This document shows positions 30,963-38,437 of a stretch of DNA of 39,241 bases, piece after piece. Position 1 is the first letter of the stretch; each line of letters begins with the position of its first letter. The translations under genes and the position numbers were made by a program. This DNA is from Clostridia bacterium (GTDB lineage: Bacteria > Bacillota > Clostridia > Christensenellales > Aristaeellaceae). Under the pieces are notes generated by a model. It ran no database searches, had not been told where the DNA came from, and saw nothing but the letters and a program-made list of their open reading frames with translations. The stretch lies in the NCBI GenBank assembly GCA_017937655.1, contig JAGBDE010000021.1:1-39241 (forward strand), written 5' to 3'.

Positions 30963-32081
30963 TTACTGGGTAACGTAGGAGCCGTCAACAATCTTCACAA
31001 CCAGCGGGACCTTGGTCACAGCGCCGGTGGCATCCCACTGCATGGTGCCGGTGGTGCCTTCGAAGGTCATGGTGGGGAAGTACTGAACCAGCAGCTCGCA
31101 AACCTCGGCGCTGCTCATGTCGGGGGTCACGCCGCAGGCGACCATGGCATCGTAGAGGGCGTAGACGGCGTCGTAGCTGTCAGCGGCGAACTGAGTGGGC
31201 ATGGTGCCATAAGCGGCCATGTACTTATCAGCAAAGCTGGCGGTCTCAGCGTCGTTGAGATCGAAGGGGGTCAGCAGCATGACATTCTCGGCCAGGGAGA
31301 CGTCGAAGCCTTCCATGGTCAGGATGCCGTCCATGCCGTCCACGCCAAAGAACTGGGGCTGATATTCCATGTTCTTGGCCTGGGTCAGGATGGTGGAAGC
31401 GGGGGTGTAGTAGATGGGCAGGAACACCAGGTCAGCGCCGGCATCCTTAGCAGCGTTCAGCTGCACGGAGAAGTCGGGGTTGGCGTCGTCGGAGAAGGAA
31501 GCGGTGGCAACCACTTCGAAGGGCTGGTTTTCAGCCTCAGCCACGAAGCCCTGGTAGATGCCGGTGGAGTAAGCGTCGGCGTTGTTGTAGATGATGGCAA
31601 CCTTGGTGGCCAGGCCCTTTTCGCCGATGTACTTGGCAGCGGTCTTGCCCTGCTCAGGATCGGTGAAGCAGATCTGGTACATCATGTCGCGGCCCTCGGT
31701 CACGGAGGGAGAGGATGCAGAGGGGGTCAGCATGAACACGCGGTGCTCATAAGCCTCAGCAGCCACAGCGGCGCAGGGAGCGGAGGTAACGCAGCCGTTG
31801 ATGACCTGCACGCCCCAGTCCATCAGGGTGTAATAAGCGCCCACGGAGCTCAGGGGATCATGCATATCGTCCTCAGCCTGGAAAGCGATCTGGATGCCGC
31901 CCTTTTCGTTAATTTCCTGCACGGCGATCTCAGCGCCCTGCTTGGCAGAAATGCCGTAAACGGCAGCGCCGCCGGTCAGCGGGCCGATAAAACCAATCTT
32001 AAATGCGCCGTCTGCCATAGCGGGCAGAGTCATGCACATAGCCATTGCGATAGCCAGAACCAATGCCACAAACTTTTTCAT
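30963..32081 (-). CDS. livK: Branched-chain amino-acid ABC transporter substrate-binding protein
   Basis: This 372-residue exported type I periplasmic-binding protein starts at ATG 32081, behind ACAGGAGG. The signal peptide (MKKFVALVLAIAMAMCMTLP) ends at AMA/DG. No acceptable lipobox is present (AMAMC has Met at -1), odd for a Gram-positive binding protein, which is normally a lipoprotein. The mature part follows the Leu/Ile/Val pattern: FKIGFIGPLTGGAAVYG, AVQEINEKGG, LTPSASSPSVTEG near the ligand Ser/Thr residues, and ADSYDAVYALYDAMVACG. It is the first and best expressed gene of livKHMGF. Confidence 0.92.
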   Translation of the reverse strand: MKKFVALVLAIAMAMCMTLPAMADGAFKIGFIGPLTGGAAVYGISAKQGAEIAVQEINEKGGIQIAFQAEDDMHDPLSSVGAYYTLMDWGVQVINGCVTSAPCAAVAAEAYEHRVFMLTPSASSPSVTEGRDMMYQICFTDPEQGKTAAKYIGEKGLATKVAIIYNNADAYSTGIYQGFVAEAENQPFEVVATASFSDDANPDFSVQLNAAKDAGADLVFLPIYYTPASTILTQAKNMEYQPQFFGVDGMDGILTMEGFDVSLAENVMLLTPFDLNDAETASFADKYMAAYGTMPTQFAADSYDAVYALYDAMVACGVTPDMSSAEVCELLVQYFPTMTFEGTTGTMQWDATGAVTKVPLVVKIVDGSYVTQ

Positions 32082-32147
32082 GTTCTTTTCCTCCTGTCTT
32101 AACTTCCATACTTCAAGCATTCCATACAGGCTGGAATGTTGCTGTAT

Positions 32148-32176
32148 ATTATAGCCGCAAAGCGGCCACAATTCAA
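32148..32176 (-). promoter_or_regulatory. livK promoter with a dyad in the spacer
   Basis: On the minus strand TTGAAT (32176-32171), 17 bases, TATAAT (32153-32148). The spacer holds GCCGC-TTT-GCGGC, a perfect dyad placed where a repressor would block RNA polymerase. A second dyad, CATTCC...GGAATG, lies in the leader at 32119-32139. Confidence 0.75.
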
Positions 32177-32240
32177 GTAAAAATGGCGATATTTAGCTGT
32201 ATTTATCTTGTTTTTTACTGTATACATATGCAAAGGGCGA

Positions 32241-33326
32241 TCAATCGTCCCAGCTTTCCTCCTCGATGGCGCCGCCCAGGCACACGTCGCCCTGGTAGAG
32301 CACCACGCTCTGGCCCGGGGTGATGGCCCGTTGCTTCTGGTCGGCCTCAATGAGAAGCTCATCGCCCCGGAGGGTGACGGTCACGTCCTGGTCAGGCTGA
32401 CGATAGCGGAACCGGGCGGTGCAGCGGAAGCTCTGGCCGTCCAAAACCGGGGCCTCGTCTGCGATCCAGGTGGGTTGTGCCGCCCGGATATACCGGCTGT
32501 ACAGCCGGGGGCTATCCTCGCCCTGGGCCACCAGCAGCACATTTTTCTCCAGATCCTTGCCGATCACGAACCAGCTTCTGCCGTCGCCCCGGCCGCCGAT
32601 GCCCAGCCCCTTGCGCTGGCCCAGCGTGTAATAGGACAGGCCGATGTGCTCCCCCACCTTCTCGCCGGACTCGGTGAGCATATCGCCGGACTGCAGGGGC
32701 AGGAAGCCCTGGAGAAACTGCCGGAAATTCCGTTCGCCGATGAAGCAGACCCCGGTGGAGTCCTTCTTGGCAAACACGGGTAGGTTGTTTTTCTCCGCGA
32801 TGGCCCTGACGTCCGCCTTGAGCATATGGCCCACCGGGAACAGGGAGCGCTGCAGTTGAGCCTCCTTCAGCATATACAGGAAGTAGCTCTGATCCTTGCC
32901 CGGGTCGCTGCCCTTGAGCAGCGCCGCATGGCCGTCCCGCATTTCGCTGCGGACAAAGTGGCCCGTGGCCATCCGGCCCGCGCCCAGCTTGGTGGCGTAG
33001 TCCAGGAAGGCCTTGAACTTGATCTCCCGGTTGCAAAGCACGTCCGGGTTGGGGGTGCGGCCCTTGCGGTACTCGTCCAGGAAATAGGAAAACACCCGGT
33101 CATAGTACTCCTTGGCAAAATTCACCGAATAGCAGGGAATGTCGATCACGTCACAGACCTGCTGCACGTCCTCCCAGTCGGTGGCGGCGGTGCAGGTGCC
33201 GTTTTCGTCCTTCTCTTCCCAATTTTTCATGAACACGCCCACCACGTCGTAGCCCTGCTGCTTGAGCAAAAGCGCCGCCACAGAGCTGTCCACGCCGCCG
33301 GACATGCCGATTACAATTCTCTCCAT
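32241..33326 (-). CDS. mnmA: tRNA-uridine 2-sulfurtransferase MnmA
   Basis: This 361-residue cytosolic enzyme adds sulfur at U34 of Lys, Glu and Gln tRNAs. The PP-loop GMSGGVDSSVAALLL is at 7-21, the catalytic Cys in PDVLCNREIKF near 97, and the second Cys in STGVCFIGERNF near 193. The C-terminal beta-barrel (about 290-350) is intact. ATG 33326 follows the stop of the HAD-TMK gene with no gap. No clear terminator is seen before livK, whose own promoter lies in the gap. Confidence 0.95.
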   Translation of the reverse strand: MERIVIGMSGGVDSSVAALLLKQQGYDVVGVFMKNWEEKDENGTCTAATDWEDVQQVCDVIDIPCYSVNFAKEYYDRVFSYFLDEYRKGRTPNPDVLCNREIKFKAFLDYATKLGAGRMATGHFVRSEMRDGHAALLKGSDPGKDQSYFLYMLKEAQLQRSLFPVGHMLKADVRAIAEKNNLPVFAKKDSTGVCFIGERNFRQFLQGFLPLQSGDMLTESGEKVGEHIGLSYYTLGQRKGLGIGGRGDGRSWFVIGKDLEKNVLLVAQGEDSPRLYSRYIRAAQPTWIADEAPVLDGQSFRCTARFRYRQPDQDVTVTLRGDELLIEADQKQRAITPGQSVVLYQGDVCLGGAIEEESWDD

Positions 33327-34625
33327 TTATGCCTCCTGCTTTCTGTCCGGCTCCAACCGGTCCAGCACCCGCTGCAAAATCTCCTGGGCGATGGGCTCCA
33401 CGTCCCGGGCCGCGTCCACCACGATGAACCGATCGTCGCCCTGGGCGAGCAGTTCCTCGTAGGCGGCCTGAACTCTGCGGTGGAATGCGTCCCCCGCCAG
33501 CTCCAGCCGATCCGGCTCCGATGCGCTGAACCTGCGGCGGATGGCCTCCGCCTGGTCGATGTCCAGATACACGGTAGCGTCGGGCAGCATGCCGTCCACC
33601 GCGGGCTGGTTGATCTGCTGCACCAGGCCGACGCCCAGCTGCCGTCCGCCGCCCTGATAGGCCACGGAGCTGTCCACAAAGCGGTCGCTGAACACGATTC
33701 TGCCTTCCTCCACCGCCGGGCGGATGACCTGGCTCACGTGCTGGGCCCGGGAGGCGGCGTAGAGCAGCGCCTCGCAGATGGGGCTCATTTCCATGTGTTC
33801 CTTGTTCAGGATGATGCCGCGAATTTCCTCGCTGATGGGGCAGCCGCCGGGCTCCCGAGTGCGCAGCACGTCAAAGCCGTACTGGCGCAGGCTTTCCTCC
33901 AGACGGTTGGCCTGGGTGGTCTTGCCGCTGCCGTCGGGGCCTTCCATGCTGATGAACATCCCCCGGGGGGCTTCCCCGCCAGGGCAGAGCAGCTGAAACA
34001 GCTCTTCCGTGCTGTGGGCAATGTGGTCGGCTCCGGCGTTTTCCAGCTCCTCCACGGAGCCGCAGCCATAGCTCACGCCGACACTTTCCACGCCCGCGGC
34101 TTTTGCGCCTTCCACGTCAAACAGACGGTCGCCCACCATGACGGCCCGGGAATATTTCTCCGGCAGGGCCCGGCGGATCAGCTCCGGCTTGCCCAGCTTG
34201 TCCTTGCCGTCCACCTCTCCCATGATCACGTCGAAATAGTGGGATATGGCGAAGTGGTTCAGAATCAGCTCGCAGGTGTGGGCCGGCTTGGAGGACGCCA
34301 GCGCCACGTGCACGCCGGCCTTGCGCAGGGCGTAAAGCACCTTGCGGATGCCCGGATACACCCGGTAGCGGAAGCGGCCTTCATGATAGAAATTGTACAA
34401 ATAGCGCTGCACACCGTCCTCCACCCTGTCCTCCGGCACCCGGAGGATCTCCCGGAGGGACGTGCGCAGCGGCGGGCCTACCACCAGCCGGAGGTCGGCG
34501 TCCGGGGGGATGGGCAAATCCAGCTCTTCCATGGCCTTCACCACGGAGGATACAATGCCTTCCTCAGCGTCAAACAGCGTACCGTCCAAATCGAATACCA
34601 CCGCGTCAAAAGGGAACTGGCTCAT
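33327..34625 (-). CDS. tmk: HAD phosphatase - thymidylate kinase fusion
   Basis: This is one 432-residue polypeptide with two enzymes. Residues 1-205 are a HAD-IA phosphatase: VVFDLDGTLFD (nucleophile D11), ASSKPAH (motif II), GKP with Lys, and VMVGDRLFDVEGA (motif IV). It resembles phosphoglycolate phosphatases and 5'-nucleotidases. Residues 222-432 are dTMP kinase: P-loop FISMEGPDGSGKTT, TREPGG, SDRFVDSSVAYQG, and the RRRFSASEPDRLE lid. I start at ATG 34625 because GGGAGG lies before it; an ATG 15 bases earlier overlaps that ribosome site. Both domains look complete. A phosphatase joined to a dTMP-forming pathway kinase suggests nucleotide pool control; the pair is unusual. Confidence 0.9.
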   Translation of the reverse strand: MSQFPFDAVVFDLDGTLFDAEEGIVSSVVKAMEELDLPIPPDADLRLVVGPPLRTSLREILRVPEDRVEDGVQRYLYNFYHEGRFRYRVYPGIRKVLYALRKAGVHVALASSKPAHTCELILNHFAISHYFDVIMGEVDGKDKLGKPELIRRALPEKYSRAVMVGDRLFDVEGAKAAGVESVGVSYGCGSVEELENAGADHIAHSTEELFQLLCPGGEAPRGMFISMEGPDGSGKTTQANRLEESLRQYGFDVLRTREPGGCPISEEIRGIILNKEHMEMSPICEALLYAASRAQHVSQVIRPAVEEGRIVFSDRFVDSSVAYQGGGRQLGVGLVQQINQPAVDGMLPDATVYLDIDQAEAIRRRFSASEPDRLELAGDAFHRRVQAAYEELLAQGDDRFIVVDAARDVEPIAQEILQRVLDRLEPDRKQEA

Positions 34626-34666
34626 CCCGTTTCCTCCCATTCAAACAGCAATTTTCATCGCCCATA

Positions 34667-34695
34667 AGCATAACAAAAAAACGGTCAGGAATCAA
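34667..34695 (-). promoter_or_regulatory. Promoter of the HAD-tmk and mnmA genes
   Basis: On the minus strand TTGATT (34695-34690), 17 bases, TATGCT (34672-34667), 42 bases before the chosen start. Confidence 0.6.
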
Positions 34696-34765
34696 TCAAA
34701 ATCTGCCTTTTGGGCATGGGCGCCATCCCCCGGAAGGAAAAAACAAGCAAAATTTCAAAAAAAGA

Positions 34766-34794
34766 TTGACGGCGGCGCGGAAAACTGCTATACT
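34766..34794 (+). promoter_or_regulatory. Promoter of the tRNA-Ser pair
   Basis: TTGACG (34766-34771), 17 bases, TATACT (34789-34794), 24 bases before the first tRNA. Divergent from the tmk promoter. Confidence 0.8.
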
Positions 34795-34817
34795 AACTTC
34801 TGCTGGTTCCACAACGT

Positions 34818-34906
34818 GGAGAGATGGCCGAGCGGTTGAAGGCGCTGGTCTTGAAAACCAGTGATGCCGAAAGGCACCGGGGGTTCGAATCCCTCTCTCT
34901 CCGCCA
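34818..34906 (+). tRNA. tRNA-Ser (anticodon TGA)
   Basis: An 89-base class II tRNA: acceptor GGAGAGA pairs with TCTCTCC, discriminator G and encoded CCA. The anticodon loop CTTGAAA (anticodon TGA, reads UCA) is closed by CTGGT/ACCAG. A long variable arm (TGCC-GAAA-GGCA) and GGTTCGAATCC T-arm are present. Confidence 0.97.
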
Positions 34907-34928
34907 ATTTCATAAAACCGTCCACCAT

Positions 34929-35019
34929 GGAGAAGTACCCAAGTGGCCGAAGGGGCTCCCCTGCTAAGGGAGTAGTGTTCGAAAGGGCAGCGAGGGTTCA
35001 AATCCCTCCTTCTCCGCCA
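34929..35019 (+). tRNA. tRNA-Ser (anticodon GCT)
   Basis: A 91-base class II tRNA with acceptor GGAGAAG / CTTCTCC, encoded CCA, anticodon stem CTCCC/GGGAG around CTGCTAA (anticodon GCT, reads AGC/AGU) and a long variable arm with a GAAA loop. It lies 22 bases after the first tRNA-Ser and is probably co-transcribed. Confidence 0.97.
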
Positions 35020-35020
35020 A

Positions 35021-35053
35021 AAACCCACCGCTGATGCGGTGGGTTTCTTCTTT
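35021..35053 (+). terminator. Terminator of the tRNA pair
   Basis: AAACCCACCGC (35021-35031), TGAT loop, GCGGTGGGTTT (35036-35046), followed by CTTCTTTTT. Confidence 0.92.
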
Positions 35054-35121
35054 TTCCATTTTATGGAAGAATTTCGTTCCCTCCATCGTTTTATTTCCGT
35101 AGAGAAAAGGAGGCCCGACCC

Positions 35122-35772
35122 ATGAAGAAAACCATCGCGTTGCTGCTGACCCTGTTGCTTTGCGTTTGCAGCCTTTCCGCCCTGGCAGACGACGTCCGCG
35201 CCGTGCGCCCAATCCGACTCCGGACGGACATGAACGCCCTGGCGGGACTGACCCTGACCGCCATCCCCGGCGCGTACGACCCGAAAACGAACACCCTGGA
35301 ACTGACGCTGCTGGAGCCGGAAGCCTTTTCTGCCGAGGACATCCGCAGTCTGCGGCTGGGGGAATATCTGATTTCCGACCGCGTGACCTACCAGGTCAAT
35401 GAGCTGGAATTTGACGATATGGGCTGCACCATCAACGAATCCAATGGCATATTCTGCGACGGCTGGCTGTGGCTGTACCTGCACGAGGACGGCCTGTACT
35501 ACTCCACCAATGTCCACGACGCGGTCTGGCGGGAGGTAGGCACAGCAGCGTTCCCCCTCTCCCCCACCGCCGTGTTTCTGGACGGCATCGACCCGCGGGA
35601 CGGCGCCGTCCTGGACACCCCTACCCAGCATAGCATCCCTCAGTTTCTGGCCATGAAGGCCGATGAAGAAGAAAACGATGGCGTCGGCTTTTCCTGCCAC
35701 AACTTCCGGATCACCTTTGACGAAAACGGCCAAATCGCTATTCTGGAGCGGCATTACGTCAGCTGGCAATAA
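35122..35772 (+). CDS. Secreted protein of unknown function
   Basis: This 216-residue exported protein starts at ATG 35122 behind AAAAGGAGG. A clear signal peptide (MKKTIALLLTLLLCVCSLSA) ends near ALA/DD at residue 23; the Cys residues in it do not form a lipobox. The mature part is acidic, with alternating strand-like segments: LTLTAIPGAYDPKTNTLEL, FCDGWLWLYLHEDGLYYST and ITFDENGQIAILERHYVSW. I do not recognise the family. It lies between the tRNA terminator and its own terminator, so it is a single-gene unit. Confidence 0.78.
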   Translation: MKKTIALLLTLLLCVCSLSALADDVRAVRPIRLRTDMNALAGLTLTAIPGAYDPKTNTLELTLLEPEAFSAEDIRSLRLGEYLISDRVTYQVNELEFDDMGCTINESNGIFCDGWLWLYLHEDGLYYSTNVHDAVWREVGTAAFPLSPTAVFLDGIDPRDGAVLDTPTQHSIPQFLAMKADEEENDGVGFSCHNFRITFDENGQIAILERHYVSWQ

Positions 35773-35786
35773 TGCGCGCCTTTCCA

Positions 35787-35809
35787 CCGCCCATATCGGG
35801 CGGTTTTTT
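35787..35809 (+). terminator. Terminator of the secreted-protein gene
   Basis: CCGCCC (35787-35792) and GGGCGG (35798-35803) form a short GC stem followed by T6. Confidence 0.85.
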
Positions 35810-35811
35810 GT

Positions 35812-35864
35812 TGTTGACAAGTCAACATCCATGCGTTACAATGGCACTTGTTGAGAAATCAACA
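35812..35864 (+). promoter_or_regulatory. degV promoter with two identical-class operators
   Basis: The promoter is TTGACA (35814-35819), 17 bases, TACAAT (35837-35842). Two 16-bp sites of the form TGTTGA-N4-TCAACA lie at 35812-35827 (covering the -35) and 35849-35864 (at the transcription start), 37 bp centre to centre. Both half-sites match exactly in both copies. This is the layout of a repressor of MarR or TetR type. FabT-like lipid regulators use similar TTGA...TCAA palindromes, which would fit the gene downstream. Confidence 0.8.
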
Positions 35865-35902
35865 TTGTTTTTCATCCGCCATCATCAAAGGAGATTTATC
35901 CC

Positions 35903-36763
35903 ATGAAAGTACGCATTGTTGTGGATTCTACCACCGATCTGCCCCCGGAAATCAAAAGCCGGCTGACGGTGGTTCCCCTCACCATCCTCTTCGGCGACCA
36001 GGCCTATGTGGACGGCATCACCATTACCCATCAGCAGTTTTACGAAAAGCTGGTGGAGAGCGACGTGCTGCCCACCACCAGCCAGGCCAGCCCCGCCGTG
36101 TTTGAAAAGGTGTTCCAAAAGGCCAAGGCCGCCGGAGAAAGCGTGGTGGTGCTGACCCTTTCCGCCAAGCTCAGCGGCACCTGGCAGAGCGCTATGATCG
36201 CCGCCCGGGAGTTTGACAACGTTCACGTGGTGGACAGCCATTCCGTGGCCATCGGCACGGGCATTCTGGCCCAGCTGGCCCTGGAGATGGCCGAGCGCGG
36301 CATGTCCGCCGCCGATATCGCCCGGGAGCTGGAGCGGGAGCGGAACAACGTGTGCATCGTGGCCATGCTGGACACCCTGGAGTACCTGAAGCGGGGCGGC
36401 CGCATCTCCAAGACCGTGGCCTTTGCCGGCAGCCTGCTTTCCATCAAGCCCGTGGTCAGCCTGCATAACGGCGAGATCGAGATCCTGGGCAAGGCCCGGG
36501 GTTCCCGCCAGGGCAACAATCTGCTGGTGGAGAAGATCCAGGCCGCAGGCGGCGTGGACTTTGACAAACCCTTGCTTTTGGGCTACACTGGTATGAGCGA
36601 CGTGCTTTTACAAAAGTACATCCGCGACAGCGCATTTTTGTGGGCGGATCATCTGGTGGACCTGCCGCAGACCATCATTGGCAGCGTGGTAGGCACCCAT
36701 GCCGGCCCCGGCGCCGTGGCGGTGGCTTTCTTCAAGGGCAGCGCAAAAGAAGCGGCGCAGTAA
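35903..36763 (+). CDS. DegV family fatty-acid-binding protein (FakB-like)
   Basis: This 286-residue cytosolic protein starts at ATG 35903 behind AAAGGAGA. The DegV N-terminal domain is clear (RIVVDSTTDLPPEI, PLTILFGDQAYVDGITIT, LPTTSQASPAVF). The TLSAKLSGTWQSA block provides the conserved Ser that touches the fatty-acid carboxylate, and LEYLKRGGRIS, LLSIKPVVSL and GTHAGPGAVAVAF follow. Such proteins present fatty acids to the kinase FakA for phospholipid synthesis. No fakA is in the window. Expression is probably repressed through the twin operator. It is followed 26 bases later by a HAD gene. Confidence 0.93.
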   Translation: MKVRIVVDSTTDLPPEIKSRLTVVPLTILFGDQAYVDGITITHQQFYEKLVESDVLPTTSQASPAVFEKVFQKAKAAGESVVVLTLSAKLSGTWQSAMIAAREFDNVHVVDSHSVAIGTGILAQLALEMAERGMSAADIARELERERNNVCIVAMLDTLEYLKRGGRISKTVAFAGSLLSIKPVVSLHNGEIEILGKARGSRQGNNLLVEKIQAAGGVDFDKPLLLGYTGMSDVLLQKYIRDSAFLWADHLVDLPQTIIGSVVGTHAGPGAVAVAFFKGSAKEAAQ

Positions 36764-36789
36764 ACATCGAACCGAAAGGGGTTTTCATT

Positions 36790-37497
36790 ATGGCTCTGAA
36801 AATGGTTTTGTTTGACCTGGACGGCACCCTTTTGCCCATGGACCAGGAGCAGTTCACCAAGTATTATTTCGGCCTGCTGGCCAAGAAACTGGCGCCGCTG
36901 GGCTATCAGCCCGAGGCATTGATCGACGGCATCTGGAAGGGCACCGCCGCCATGGTGAAAAACAAGGGCGACAAGAACAACGAGGCCGTGTTCTGGGACA
37001 CCTTTGCCGCCCTTCTGGGCGACCACGTCCGGGCCGACGAACCCACCTTCGACCATTTCTACCGCAACGAATTCCAACAGGTGAAAGCGTCCTGCGGCTT
37101 CAATCCGCTGGCTGCCAAGGCGGTGGCTATGGTGAAGCAGAAGGGCCTGCGCACCGCCCTGGCCACCAACCCCATCTTCCCCGCCGTAGCCACGGAAAGC
37201 CGCATGGCCTGGGCCGGACTCGACCCCGCTGATTTTGAGCTCTACACCACCTACGAAAACTCCTGCCACTCCAAGCCCAATCCTGCTTATTATCAGGACA
37301 TTCTGGCCAAGCTGGGCGTCCAGCCCGAGGAATGCCTCATGGTGGGCAATGACGTGGGCGAGGACATGATCGCCGAGACCCTTGGCATGAAGGTGTTCCT
37401 GCTGACGGACTGCCTGATCAACAAGGACGGCCGGGACATTTCCATCTACCCCAACGGCAATTTTGAGGACTTCCTCCGCTTTGTGGAAGCCCTGTAA
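36790..37497 (+). CDS. HAD-IA family hydrolase
   Basis: This 235-residue cytosolic phosphatase-like protein starts at ATG 36790 behind GAAAGGGG. HAD motifs are LFDLDGTLLPMD (nucleophile Asp in DLDGT), ALATNP as motif II, SKPNPAYYQDIL with the motif III Lys, and MVGNDVGEDMIAE as motif IV. A helical cap lies at about 18-110. It shares a transcript with the DegV gene and so perhaps its repressor; a phosphate-ester substrate in lipid metabolism is possible but not shown. Confidence 0.88.
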   Translation: MALKMVLFDLDGTLLPMDQEQFTKYYFGLLAKKLAPLGYQPEALIDGIWKGTAAMVKNKGDKNNEAVFWDTFAALLGDHVRADEPTFDHFYRNEFQQVKASCGFNPLAAKAVAMVKQKGLRTALATNPIFPAVATESRMAWAGLDPADFELYTTYENSCHSKPNPAYYQDILAKLGVQPEECLMVGNDVGEDMIAETLGMKVFLLTDCLINKDGRDISIYPNGNFEDFLRFVEAL

Positions 37498-37521
37498 TCC
37501 TCGCAGAATATTGCCGCATAT

Positions 37522-37556
37522 AAAACCGGGATGCCGCTTCAGCATCCCGGTTTTTG
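37522..37556. terminator. Bidirectional terminator
   Basis: AAAACCGGGATGC (37522-37534) and GCATCCCGGTTTT (37542-37554) form a 13-bp stem with flanking T and A runs. It separates the converging HAD and GH16 genes. Confidence 0.9.
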
Positions 37557-37557
37557 T

Positions 37558-38301
37558 TTATTCAAAGCTGGTATAGGTGATCCACGCATACTCGGCGGAA
37601 AGGGGCAGGTTCTGATCGTCAAAGGGTTTCAGCCAGCCGTCCACGCCCTTGCCGCACCAGACGTTGGCCATGATCTTGCCCGGCGTTTTGGGGATATCTT
37701 TGGTGGCGGTGTGCACCAGCACATCGTCCACATACCAGTCAATCCTGTCCTCCCGCCATTCAAAGGCGTAGCGGTGGAAATCCTCGGAGGCGTCAAAGCC
37801 CAGGTCAATCATCACTTCATGGTTGCCTCTGCCGCTGGTAAAGTAGTTCAGCTGCACCTTGGTGGTGTCCCGGCCCAGGATCTCAAAGTCGATCTCGTCC
37901 CAGGGATTGTTGTCCGAGGGGCCGGTATAGGTGAAGAACGAGGAAACCACACCGTCGTTCTTGATGGCCTTCATGGATACCTCGAACCGTCCGTAGCCGT
38001 AGAAACCGTTGCTGCGGAGCTCCGCGCCGGAATAAGGGATGTTCCCCGTGGGAAACTTGTCAAAATCCAGAACCAAGCGGACAAATCCGTCCGCCGCCTG
38101 AATGTTGTCTCTGCGCCAGGTGACGTTGAACATGTTTCCGTTGGTCCAGCCGTTGGCGGCGCTGATGCCCAGCGGAATGCCCCTGGACAGGTCGTAAACC
38201 TGGGTGGCGCCGTCTTCCGTTTCCTGGGCAAAACCGGTCAGAGGCCAGATCAAGAGCAGCGCCAGCAGCAGGATCAGCATGGATTTTTGCCTGCACTTCA
38301 T
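37558..38301 (-). CDS. Secreted GH16 beta-glucanase (lichenase-like)
   Basis: This 247-residue exported enzyme starts at ATG 38301 behind AAGGAG. The signal peptide (MKCRQKSMLILLLALLLIWP) ends near GFA/QE at residue 25. The jelly-roll GH16 domain fills the rest. The catalytic motif WDEIDFEILG gives the nucleophile E136 and acid/base E140, in the EIDxE form of bacterial licheninases. SGAELRSNGFYGYGRFEVSM and the final strand VWCGKGVDGWLKP are typical. It cleaves mixed-linkage beta-1,3-1,4-glucan or related glucans outside the cell. No carbohydrate-binding or wall anchor domain is attached. Confidence 0.92.
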   Translation of the reverse strand: MKCRQKSMLILLLALLLIWPLTGFAQETEDGATQVYDLSRGIPLGISAANGWTNGNMFNVTWRRDNIQAADGFVRLVLDFDKFPTGNIPYSGAELRSNGFYGYGRFEVSMKAIKNDGVVSSFFTYTGPSDNNPWDEIDFEILGRDTTKVQLNYFTSGRGNHEVMIDLGFDASEDFHRYAFEWREDRIDWYVDDVLVHTATKDIPKTPGKIMANVWCGKGVDGWLKPFDDQNLPLSAEYAWITYTSFE

Positions 38302-38331
38302 TCATAACACTCCTTGTGTTTCCTTTTGTTC

Positions 38332-38360
38332 AATATAGCACATCCGTCCCCAGGAAACAA
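38332..38360 (-). promoter_or_regulatory. Promoter of the GH16 gene
   Basis: On the minus strand TTGTTT (38360-38355), 17 bases, TATATT (38337-38332) with an extended TGC. It begins just after the pckA terminator. Confidence 0.6.
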
Positions 38361-38372
38361 GAAAAAGAAAAG

Positions 38373-38402
38373 CGGCGCAACCCGAAGGTCACGCCGTTTT
38401 TT
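38373..38402 (-). terminator. Terminator of pckA
   Basis: On the minus strand CGGCGTGACC and GGTTGCGCCG form a stem (two wobbles) closed by a TTCG loop, then CTTTTCTTTTT. T6 on the other side makes it usable on both strands. Confidence 0.85.
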
Positions 38403-38437
38403 GATTCCCAAACGGGAAGATAACTGTCAGCCGTGAA

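Noticed and set aside
32826-34667. 613-codon plus-strand frame opposite mnmA and HAD-tmk
   Set aside because: Shadow frame; the minus-strand enzymes are certain.
34696-35832. Minus-strand frame across the two tRNA-Ser genes
   Set aside because: It covers two perfect tRNAs, their promoter and terminator, and a secreted-protein gene on the other strand.
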